Source: Nitrosopumilales archaeon CG15_BIG_FIL_POST_REV_8_21_14_020_37_12 (GTDB lineage: Archaea > Thermoproteota > Nitrososphaeria > Nitrososphaerales > Nitrosopumilaceae). Taken from it: a stretch of 13,534 nucleotides of DNA. Shown piece by piece: positions 1 to 6,935 of the stretch (the stretch's first letter is position 1; every line of letters begins with the position of its first letter). The DNA lies in the NCBI GenBank assembly GCA_002781805.1, contig PFFZ01000057.1:1-13534 (forward strand), in the 5' to 3' direction. The notes under the pieces are model-generated. The model saw only the letters and a program-made list of their open reading frames with translations. It was not told the DNA's origin and made no database searches. The position numbers and the translations under genes were made by a program.

Positions 1-2
1 AA

Positions 3-113
3 GAATCATCAAAAGATTTATCCACCGAATTAACTAAAATTAATCCAATCAAAACAATAGATGATTTTTTTAAAATTAATCCAGCAAAGTCGGATGATGC
101 TTCAGAAAAATAA
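3..113 (+). CDS. C-terminal tail of an unrecognised protein (5' end outside window)
   Basis: One frame is open from base 3 to a TAA at 111-113 and gives 36 residues that are Ser-, Asp-, Lys- and Glu-rich, with the tripeptide-like unit KINP occurring twice and an acidic end (SDDASEK). The other two forward frames meet stops within the first 40 nt. The gene would converge on the sirtuin gene with an 8-nt gap, a normal compact archaeal arrangement. The composition suggests a hydrophilic, probably disordered C-terminus. No family can be named from so short a piece, and a chance open frame is possible. Confidence 0.5.
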   Translation, partial: ESSKDLSTELTKINPIKTIDDFFKINPAKSDDASEK

Positions 114-115
114 AA
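106..115 (-). terminator. Candidate T-rich terminator of the prs-sir2 operon
   Basis: Read on the minus strand, the bases just after the sir2 stop form TTTTATTTTT. Archaeal RNA polymerase commonly stops at such T-rich runs without a hairpin. The run lies inside the last codons of the convergent plus-strand gene. Position and composition are seen; function is inferred. Confidence 0.35.
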
Positions 116-121
116 CAATCA

Positions 122-841
122 TCAATTTCTAAAAATTGAAACAAATTCTGATAAAGCTACCGCACTAGATTTTCTTAATGAGTAATCCATATTTAATGAC
201 ATTACTGTTTTCTCAGGATTTATCTCGATTAACATTGCGTTGTTTTGTTTTGCATATATTGGTAAAGTGTTTGCTGGAGAAACAACTAGTGATGTTCCTG
301 TAATAATCATTACATCACATTGACTAGCATGAATTATTGCATGTTTCCAAATATCCTGATCCAATGATTCGCCAAACCAAACTACATCCGGCCTTAAGAT
401 GTTACCGCATTTACAAATTGGCAGAACATCATTTAACTCATTTTTTATTTCTTCTTTAAAATTACATACAGTGCATTTTATTCTAATTATACTTCCATGC
501 AGTTCAAGTACATTCAGACTTCCAGCTCTTTGATGAAGACCATCAATATTTTGAGTTAATACTACAACATCAACATATTTTCCAAGTTCTGCTATTGCAT
601 AATGCCCAGGATTAGGTTTGGCTGCAAATATTCCCTTTCTTCTTTCATTATACCACTCCCAAACTAATAGGGGATTTTCATAAAATGCATTAATCGTAGC
701 CAATTGCATTACATCATATTTTCTCCATAACCCATCTTTTCCTCTAAAAGTTGGAATCCCACTTTCTTGGGATATACCTGCACCAGTCACAAAAACAATT
801 TTTTTAGAATTTTTAATTTTTTTAGCAACTTCTTTGAACAT
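122..841 (-). CDS. NAD-dependent protein deacylase, Sir2 family (class III type)
   Basis: A complete 239-residue sirtuin that removes acyl groups from lysines using NAD+, acting in the cytoplasm or on chromatin. The NAD-binding signature GAGIS..SGIPTFRG is at residues 20-34, TQNIDGLHQRAG at 96-107, and the catalytic histidine is H115 (ELHGS). A zinc site is formed by C123, C126, C143 and C145, followed by RPDVVWFGE (150-158) and GTSLVVSPA (182-190). Y64 and R67 form the Y-x-x-R pair that in SIRT5 and E. coli CobB binds the carboxylate of succinyl- or malonyl-lysine, so desuccinylase or demalonylase activity is plausible besides deacetylation. ATG start; the gene begins 4 nt after the rnz stop and is last in the prs operon. 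Family certain; acyl preference inferred. Confidence 0.95.
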   Translation of the reverse strand: MFKEVAKKIKNSKKIVFVTGAGISQESGIPTFRGKDGLWRKYDVMQLATINAFYENPLLVWEWYNERRKGIFAAKPNPGHYAIAELGKYVDVVVLTQNIDGLHQRAGSLNVLELHGSIIRIKCTVCNFKEEIKNELNDVLPICKCGNILRPDVVWFGESLDQDIWKHAIIHASQCDVMIITGTSLVVSPANTLPIYAKQNNAMLIEINPEKTVMSLNMDYSLRKSSAVALSEFVSIFRN

Positions 842-845
842 TTCT

Positions 846-1745
846 TTATTTTATTTCAACTTCTAAAAGATCTTTTGCAGTAATGACTGAATTATGAATT
901 GCTCTTGCTTCATCAAAATGTCTAGTTTCATCTTTGTATCTTGCTGAAAAATGTGTTAAAATCAAATTTTTCACATTTGCATTTTTACTTAATATTGCAG
1001 CTTGTTTTGCAGTAGAATGACATGTATCTTTTGCTTTATCACTAACCTCATCAAGAAAAGTAGAATCAAACACTAAATAGTCGCAATTAGCAAAAAATTT
1101 CTCCAATTCTTTAGTTGGTGTAGTATCTCCTGATATGCCTATTCTTTTACCTTGCCTTTTCTCTCCTAATACTTGTTCAGGAGAAAAAACTTTGCCCCGA
1201 ATTTGTATTGTATTTCCACTTTGCAGTTCCTTCCACAAATGTCCTTCAGGAATCCCTAACGCTTTTGCTTTTTCAAGATTAAATTTACCTGGTTTATCTT
1301 TTTCTTCAAAAAGATAGGAATATGCAACAATGGAGTGATTTGCTTTACAAGCAGAAACTGAATAACTTTTTGAATCAAACACCAGTCCTTCCTTTACTAC
1401 AGATATCATTACTGGAAATGATAAACCAAAATTCAATACTTTGATATTTGCACCAATAAATTCTTCAATTCCACTAGGACCATAAATTTCTAAAGGCTCA
1501 GTTCGATGTTGCATCGTCATTGTCTGCAGTAAACCCAAAATCCCAATACAATGATCACCATGAAGATGTGTGACAAAAATCTTCATTTTTTTATTCCATC
1601 CTAAACCTGACTTTAGGTATGCAATTTGTGCTGATTCTCCAGCATCAAACATTAAGATTTCCCCTTCTCTTTCAAGGCAAACACACGACAGTCCTCTAAA
1701 TTCAGTTGGTTGTGCTGCTGATGTTCCCAAAAATACTAGTTTCAT
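846..1745 (-). CDS. rnz: Ribonuclease Z (tRNase Z), tRNA 3'-end processing
   Basis: A complete 299-residue metallo-beta-lactamase-fold endonuclease that removes the 3' trailer from precursor tRNAs. Zinc-ligand motifs are all present: H60-x-H62-x-D64-H65 (THLHGDH), H137, D207 in GISGDTT, H243 (CHSTA) and H265 in LTHFSARY. Residues about 155-185 ([14 protein letters not shown] and following) match the flexible arm, or exosite, that clamps the tRNA elbow in the short RNase Z/ElaC form. Length is typical of the short form. The ATG overlaps the stop of the upstream methyltransferase gene by 4 nt (ATGA), indicating translational coupling, and sir2 follows 4 nt later. Placement after a tRNA methyltransferase fits joint tRNA maturation. 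Confidence 0.97.
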   Translation of the reverse strand: MKLVFLGTSAAQPTEFRGLSCVCLEREGEILMFDAGESAQIAYLKSGLGWNKKMKIFVTHLHGDHCIGILGLLQTMTMQHRTEPLEIYGPSGIEEFIGANIKVLNFGLSFPVMISVVKEGLVFDSKSYSVSACKANHSIVAYSYLFEEKDKPGKFNLEKAKALGIPEGHLWKELQSGNTIQIRGKVFSPEQVLGEKRQGKRIGISGDTTPTKELEKFFANCDYLVFDSTFLDEVSDKAKDTCHSTAKQAAILSKNANVKNLILTHFSARYKDETRHFDEARAIHNSVITAKDLLEVEIK

Positions 1746-2689
1746 TTTATCAAAATTATTCTTGTCAAGCTTTTATGCCTATAGATCTCATACTTTTTCA
1801 TTGGATTTAATTTTAATTTTTTCTCAAAATCCTTTTTACACATAATTGCTATTTTCTTTTTTTTAGGCAATATTGCTACAAATTTCTTTAATATCTCCTC
1901 AGGATTTTCTGAAGCTTTTGAAGCCCTTCCATACGGTAGATCAGTCACAATACCATCAAACTCTCCTACAATATTCTTTAATCCAGTAAAGTCATCTTTA
2001 ACCAATTTTGATTTGTATCCATTTGCTTCTAAATTATTTTTAGATATCTGATACATTTTTTCATCAAAATCGAGACCTATTCCATGAATTCCCATTGCTT
2101 CTGCCTCAAGCAATGTTGTTCCAGTTCCACAAAAGGGATCACAAACAGTTTCTCCCTCTTGTAATCCTGCCAAGTTTATCATTGCTCTAGTAAGCTTCCA
2201 ATCTAATTCATGGGGGTGTTTTTTGACTTTTATTGGTCTAATAACTTCATTAATTTTTTTTGAAAACCCAAAGAAATTCTCATTTTCTGTAAAAATCAAG
2301 TATACAACAATGTCAGGATTATCAAGTGATACTTTAGCTTGAGAAAATTTTGAAATCATATCTCCCATAGAACTTTCTAATTCTGGAATGTTAAATTGCT
2401 TTGATGACAAATTAATTATTCTACATACAAAAGTTTTAGCATTTTTCAATACTTCAAAATTTTCCTCATCTAGAAATAAACCCGACATCTTTCGTAGGAT
2501 CTGACCAGATATTTTAGAGAATGTAGATCGTTTAGCAATTTTCTCCCAATTTGTTTTCGATTGTACAATTACAAGATTAGAAATTATTTTTATTTTAGAA
2601 AATCTATCATATGTTTTTGCAATAGTAATTATTTCGTCAATTGCAATTTCTAAATAATCCTTAGATAAAATAAAAAAACTCTCTGGCAT
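1742..2689 (-). CDS. THUMP-domain tRNA guanosine-N2 methyltransferase (Trm-G10 / Trm11-like)
   Basis: A 315-residue class I SAM-dependent methyltransferase expected to methylate N2 of guanosine 10 in tRNA. The N-terminal part (about 1-145) is divergent but fits a THUMP RNA-binding region. The linker [18 protein letters not shown] (158-175) is typical of the archaeal Trm-G10 family. SAM motif I is DPFCGTGTT (184-192), an acidic residue ends the next strand in GIGLDFDE (D207), and motif IV is TDLPYGR (249-255). Motif IV has Leu where most Trm-G10 proteins have Pro (D-P-P-Y). ATG start shares its first base with the last base of the prs stop (TAATG), and the stop overlaps rnz. The fold is certain; the exact site (G10, or m2G6 as in Trm14) is inferred. 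Confidence 0.88.
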   Translation of the reverse strand: MPESFFILSKDYLEIAIDEIITIAKTYDRFSKIKIISNLVIVQSKTNWEKIAKRSTFSKISGQILRKMSGLFLDEENFEVLKNAKTFVCRIINLSSKQFNIPELESSMGDMISKFSQAKVSLDNPDIVVYLIFTENENFFGFSKKINEVIRPIKVKKHPHELDWKLTRAMINLAGLQEGETVCDPFCGTGTTLLEAEAMGIHGIGLDFDEKMYQISKNNLEANGYKSKLVKDDFTGLKNIVGEFDGIVTDLPYGRASKASENPEEILKKFVAILPKKKKIAIMCKKDFEKKLKLNPMKKYEIYRHKSLTRIILIK

Positions 2690-3567
2690 TATTTTATTGC
2701 CTTTACAATAGTGTCTGAAATATCCACCACTGATGTTTTGCCTGGGATTGTATTTGTACTAATAATTTTTGTTACTCCGGATTCTTTAATTTTCTGTTCC
2801 GCATTATTTATCAAAAGCGCATGGGTACATGCGACATAAACATGATGACATCTTTGTTTTTTGAGAAATTCTGTGGCTTTGATGATGCTTCCTCCAGTAC
2901 TAATCATATCATCCACCAAAATCAAATCTCTACCTCGTACTTGATCAATTTTTGATGTTTTTATCTGAACTTTGCCTGTTTTTCGATCACGATGTTTAGT
3001 TAGTGCAATACACTCTGCACCAAATTCTGCAGCAAACTTCATCGCTCTTTTCTTTCCGCCCTGATCAGGGGAAACAATTAAAGGATTTTTCAAACTAATT
3101 TTTTTAAAGTATTGTACTAGATCTGGTATTGCAGATATGTTTTTTGATTTAATTTTAAAATGTTTTAATCCTATAAGGCTGTGAATGTCAACCACAATCA
3201 ATTTTGATGCTCCTGCCCCCTTAAACAATTTTGCAATAACTTTCATAGTAACTATTTCCCCTGGTAAAAATTCTCTATCTTGCCTGGCATATCCCATGTA
3301 AGGGATAACAACAATCACGTCATTAGAATACTCTTTTGCTTTTGAGATAAGTGAAAGTGCTTGAATTAGATTTGTGTCAACTGGTGGATAAATTGATTGA
3401 ACTATGACAATTTTATTCTTTGATATTTTTCCAGTAAGCGTTATTTTACTTTCGCCGTCAGGAAATACTCTAACTTCCGATTTTACTATGGTTGCTTTTA
3501 GCTTTTTTGATAACTTCTCAGCAAGATCTTCTGATGATTTTCCTGAAATAACTGTAAACTTACTCAA
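2689..3567 (-). CDS. prs: Ribose-phosphate pyrophosphokinase (PRPP synthetase), archaeal type
   Basis: Makes PRPP from ribose 5-phosphate and ATP for nucleotide, histidine, tryptophan and NAD synthesis; cytoplasmic. Visible motifs are FPDGES (35-40), ARQDREFLPGE (94-104), the metal-binding VDIHS with H129, SPDQGG (166-171), the flexible loop KHRDRKTG (191-198) and the PRPP loop LVDDMISTGG (217-226). At 292 residues it is shorter than bacterial enzymes (about 315) and matches archaeal ones. The start codon is TTG at 3567: no in-frame ATG lies between it and the stop of the upstream channel gene, and it places the family's first beta strand (KFTVISG) correctly. A weak TATA-like ACTTAAGA sits about 30 nt upstream. 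First gene of the prs-trmG10-rnz-sir2 operon. Confidence 0.96.
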   Translation of the reverse strand: MSKFTVISGKSSEDLAEKLSKKLKATIVKSEVRVFPDGESKITLTGKISKNKIVIVQSIYPPVDTNLIQALSLISKAKEYSNDVIVVIPYMGYARQDREFLPGEIVTMKVIAKLFKGAGASKLIVVDIHSLIGLKHFKIKSKNISAIPDLVQYFKKISLKNPLIVSPDQGGKKRAMKFAAEFGAECIALTKHRDRKTGKVQIKTSKIDQVRGRDLILVDDMISTGGSIIKATEFLKKQRCHHVYVACTHALLINNAEQKIKESGVTKIISTNTIPGKTSVVDISDTIVKAIK

Positions 3568-3612
3568 TAAGAAATTGTGAATGAATGGGATTCTTAAGTT
3601 TTGAGAAGAGCA

Positions 3613-5364
3613 TTACTCTTCACTATTTCCATGGCCTAAATCTCCGAGACCGTATTTATCAATAACCTTGTTTCTCTGTTCATCTAGTTTGTTAATCTCA
3701 TCATATTCACGTTTTTCATCACCTTGGTATATTGTTCTAATTGGCCATGGTATTCTAATGTCATATTTTTTAAATTCTTCATACATGATAATTCTCATGC
3801 TTGTTTTGACTTTAAATTGTGCACCATAATCTCTAACATACACCCATAATGAAAAATCAAGTGCTGAATCATTAAATTTGTTAAATCTTACAATAGGCTG
3901 GTTAATATCTACATGAATATCTTTATCACAACCACAACTAGGCTGATTTTTATCTAAGTATGGACATCTCTGTTGTCTAATCAAGTGTTTTCCCTTCTCA
4001 TCAATCACTTCTTTCATAGCACGTTTTCCTACTTTGACTAAAATTGCTGCTACTTGTCTAGGATTATTAAGATATGAAACACCCACATCTACAGTAGCAG
4101 GTACTATTTTGATTTCTTTAGAATAGTTAATTATTTGAGAATTAACTAACTGTCTTGTAGGAATTATTGCATATGATTCATTTAGAGCATTTCGAATGAA
4201 TGTAACTCTTGGAGTAATTTTATGTACGTACCCATTGTATCCAGTATCTAGTTGAACACGCTCTCCTTCTGCAAATATCTTGTCTTTTCGAATTACGATG
4301 TAAGCAAAATAACTCTGCATAGTTTCTTGTAATGCTAAACCTATTCCTATTGCTAATCCTCCTGTGGCTGTTGCAAGTAAAATCAAATCAACTCCCCACC
4401 AATTTACTACTCCAAGTACTACTGCAACAAAAATCCCTAACGGTAATATCTGACTAATTGATTTCGGAAGATCTTTTCTTTTTCTTTGAGCATACCCCGG
4501 TGGTTTACATCCTGCAATAATTGGATCAAATCCATTAAATCGTTTTTCTTCCCTCCAAACATCAATTGGAAAAATTTCTTCTATTTCTTGTCCTGTTCTA
4601 AGCTTTTTACCTGACTGATTATTTCCAGAAATACAATCATCATAATACTTCAAATATTTTTTTCTTTCAGATTTTTTCCATTCTTCAAATGGATCTTTAA
4701 CTAATTGTTCATAACTTCCAATTGGTAGTCCTTTCGCGGTTCTAAATTCTTCAAGGATCTTTTTCCCTTCTTCTGTTTCCATGTTTTTCATAAATTCTTC
4801 ATCTGTCATATCCTCCGGTGTGGATTTTGGAGGAATCCATTTGTAGCATTTATGAAAAAGATCACCATTATCATCTAAAAATCCTCTTGATTCTTTCCAT
4901 ATCTCAAAATCCTCTTTTTCCAGATTGGATTTTTCCTTTTTTGTAAGTATTATTGGAATTAAATGAGCTATAGTATAACCAATAACTAGAATATTTATTG
5001 TATTGAGAATCTTTGCAAATGTCTCACTTGGAGATAAACTGTTCTCTTCAGATACTAGAGAATCATTTCCATCAAATAAAGAAAATGACTGAATATAGAA
5101 ATTTACTGATGTTATAAGTACAATACCAAAAACCGGTAAAACTATTACACGAACAAACCTTGAAAGATGAGGTCTAACATAATGAAATTTTTGATGTCTG
5201 ACCCATCTTGAAAAAGTACGATAAACAACTACTATGCCAATAATGCCCACAACCAACACAGTAAATGCAATTTGAAGCGATTCTGATGAGCCAAGTAATT
5301 GGTAAATACTCTGAAATTGATCTACTTGTCCTGAAACTGCACTAATAATCTCCTCCTCGGCCAT
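3613..5364 (-). CDS. MscS-family mechanosensitive channel with large cytoplasmic insert
   Basis: A 583-residue membrane protein of the small-conductance mechanosensitive channel family, which opens under membrane tension to release solutes after hypo-osmotic shock. Hydrophobic segments are at about 30-50, 68-92, 118-140, 304-322 and 324-346. The last is the Gly/Ala-rich pore helix (ATATGGLAIGIGLALQETMQ), followed by the MscS beta domain with FAEGERVQLD (364-373), YVHKITPRVTFIRN and IIPTRQLVNSQIINYS. Two things are odd: a charged stretch of about 160 residues (142-302) between the third helix and the pore module, and a cysteine cluster C467, C477, C479 in the C-terminal domain. E. coli MscS has about 286 residues and neither feature. 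ATG start; divergent from the aminomutase gene. Channel family certain; stimulus inferred. Confidence 0.93.
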   Translation of the reverse strand: MAEEEIISAVSGQVDQFQSIYQLLGSSESLQIAFTVLVVGIIGIVVVYRTFSRWVRHQKFHYVRPHLSRFVRVIVLPVFGIVLITSVNFYIQSFSLFDGNDSLVSEENSLSPSETFAKILNTINILVIGYTIAHLIPIILTKKEKSNLEKEDFEIWKESRGFLDDNGDLFHKCYKWIPPKSTPEDMTDEEFMKNMETEEGKKILEEFRTAKGLPIGSYEQLVKDPFEEWKKSERKKYLKYYDDCISGNNQSGKKLRTGQEIEEIFPIDVWREEKRFNGFDPIIAGCKPPGYAQRKRKDLPKSISQILPLGIFVAVVLGVVNWWGVDLILLATATGGLAIGIGLALQETMQSYFAYIVIRKDKIFAEGERVQLDTGYNGYVHKITPRVTFIRNALNESYAIIPTRQLVNSQIINYSKEIKIVPATVDVGVSYLNNPRQVAAILVKVGKRAMKEVIDEKGKHLIRQQRCPYLDKNQPSCGCDKDIHVDINQPIVRFNKFNDSALDFSLWVYVRDYGAQFKVKTSMRIIMYEEFKKYDIRIPWPIRTIYQGDEKREYDEINKLDEQRNKVIDKYGLGDLGHGNSEE

Positions 5365-5499
5365 TTACTATTCACATTTTTTTGGCATGCAAACGTTAAG
5401 AATGTTGAGTAAATTTTAAAAATTATAAGTGAAATCCATTAATCTATTCAAATTAAACTGAATGTAACCTTTAACAAGGGTTAATGTGATATGTACTAG
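5365..5499. promoter_or_regulatory. Divergent promoter region between mscS-like and aminomutase genes
   Basis: This 135-nt gene-free stretch must hold promoters in both directions. On the minus strand TTTTAAAA at 5414-5421 is a good archaeal TATA candidate, giving a start near 5391 and a leader of about 27 nt. On the plus strand the best candidate is AAATTAAA at 5450-5457, giving a start near 5480 and a leader of about 20 nt. A short inverted repeat TTAAC-AAGG-GTTAA (5471-5484) lies across the predicted plus-strand start site. Motifs are seen; use is inferred. Confidence 0.45.
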
Positions 5500-6864
5500 A
5501 TGAACTATCAAGAATCTGCATGGGATGATTCACCTTCACTAAAATCTTTTACATTATCCAATTTTCGTGATCTTCCTCAAATTCAAAATCTTTCTGAACA
5601 ACAGCAATTTGAAATGGAAGTTGTAGGCAATGTTTTACCATTTAAAGCAAATAATTATGTAGTTGAACAATTAATTGATTGGACTAACATACCAAATGAT
5701 CCAATGTTTGTTTTGACTTTTCCTCAAAGAGGAATGTTGAAGCCGGATCATTTTGAAAAAATGGCCAGTGCTATAAAAAATAATTCAGATAAAAAAGAAA
5801 TTGCAACTATTGCAAATGAAATACGTTTACAATTAAACCCTCATCCAGCTGGTCAAATGGAATTAAATGTTCCAACTTTAAAGGACGGAACCAAACTCTA
5901 TGGTATGCAGCATAAATATAATGAAACATGCCTCTTCTTTCCAAGTCAGAGTCAAACATGTCATGCTTACTGTAGTTTTTGTTTTAGATGGCCACAATTT
6001 GTTGGAATGGATGAAATGAAATTTGCAATGCAAGAAGGCGAACAACTAGTTCAATATCTTATAGAACATCCTGAAATTTCTGATGTTCTCTTTACTGGCG
6101 GCGATCCAATGATTATGAAAGCTAAAATATTTTCCAAATATATTGACATTTTAATTGATGCAAAACTTCCAAATCTTAAAACAATTAGAATTGGAACAAA
6201 ATCTCTTTCTTATTGGCCTTACAAATTTTTAACAGATTCCGATTCCCAAGAAATGTTGGATATCTTCAGAAAAATCACTGACAACGAATTACATCTTGCA
6301 TTTATGGCTCACTTTAATCATTTAACTGAATTATCTACTGATTCTGTAAAAAAAGCAATTAAAGAAGTAAGAGCAACCGGAGCTCAGATAAGAACACAAT
6401 CTCCACTTTTAGCTCACATCAATGACGACTCACAAATGTGGGCACAAATGTGGAGCAAGCAGGTTCAGCTTGGCTGTATTCCATATTACATGTTTGTAGT
6501 TAGAGACACTGGAGCTCAACACTATTTTGGAGTTCCATTGGTTAAAGCATACGAAATTTTCAAAAAAGCATATTCCTCGGTAAGTGGTTTAGCACGAACT
6601 GTTAGGGGACCCAGCATGTCCGCCACTCCAGGCAAAGTCCATGTAATCGGAACTGCTGAACTTAATGATCAAAAAGTAATTGTTTTGAGATTTTTACAGG
6701 GCAGAAATCCTGACTGGGTTCAAAAACCTTTCTTTGCAAAGTATGATGACAAAGCAATCTGGCTTGATGATCTCAAACCTGCCTTAACGGAAAAATTCTT
6801 CTTTGAAGAAGAAATGATTAACTTCAAAAAAACAAATCCACTTGACGACTATCCTGAATCCTAA
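5500..6864 (+). CDS. Radical SAM, PLP-dependent aminomutase (lysine 2,3-aminomutase family)
   Basis: A 454-residue enzyme of the KamA family, which moves an alpha-amino group to the beta carbon using SAM, a [4Fe-4S] cluster and pyridoxal phosphate. The cluster motif is C154-x3-C158-x2-C161 (TCHAYCSFCFR), followed by FTGGDP (198-203) for SAM binding. RTQSPLLAHIND (298-309) and the RDTGAQHYFGVP region (335-346) match substrate-binding segments; D309 and D336 align, by eye, with the two aspartates that bind the epsilon-amino group in lysine 2,3-aminomutase. K379 in SATPGKVHVIG aligns with the PLP lysine. That favours a lysine-like substrate, but the sequence is clearly divergent from clostridial KamA (RGPSMSATPGK replaces its glycine-rich PGGGGK). 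The ATG is preceded directly by an in-frame TAG, so the start cannot lie further upstream. Family sure; substrate inferred. Confidence 0.88.
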   Translation: MNYQESAWDDSPSLKSFTLSNFRDLPQIQNLSEQQQFEMEVVGNVLPFKANNYVVEQLIDWTNIPNDPMFVLTFPQRGMLKPDHFEKMASAIKNNSDKKEIATIANEIRLQLNPHPAGQMELNVPTLKDGTKLYGMQHKYNETCLFFPSQSQTCHAYCSFCFRWPQFVGMDEMKFAMQEGEQLVQYLIEHPEISDVLFTGGDPMIMKAKIFSKYIDILIDAKLPNLKTIRIGTKSLSYWPYKFLTDSDSQEMLDIFRKITDNELHLAFMAHFNHLTELSTDSVKKAIKEVRATGAQIRTQSPLLAHINDDSQMWAQMWSKQVQLGCIPYYMFVVRDTGAQHYFGVPLVKAYEIFKKAYSSVSGLARTVRGPSMSATPGKVHVIGTAELNDQKVIVLRFLQGRNPDWVQKPFFAKYDDKAIWLDDLKPALTEKFFFEEEMINFKKTNPLDDYPES

Positions 6865-6935
6865 AATTTTACCTGACCATATGGACAAATCTAACTTACT
6901 AACTAATATTAGTAAAATGAGACTCTAGTTAAACA
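6865..6935 (+). promoter_or_regulatory. glnA promoter region with palindrome at the TATA position
   Basis: The 71-nt gap before glnA carries TTACTAA-CTAATA-TTAGTAA (6896-6915): 7-nt arms with an inner perfect palindrome ACTAATATTAGT (6902-6913). Its TAATATTA core is centred about 29 nt before the glnA ATG, where a TATA box should lie. A second perfect palindrome, CCATATGG, is at 6877-6884. The overlap suggests an operator over the TATA box, or simply a symmetrical TATA box. Confidence 0.45.

Noticed and set aside
6796..6813. Hairpin-like TTCTTC-TTT-GAAGAA near the end of the aminomutase gene
   Set aside because: It is low-complexity coding sequence for a Phe run followed by a Glu run, not near the gene end or a T-run.
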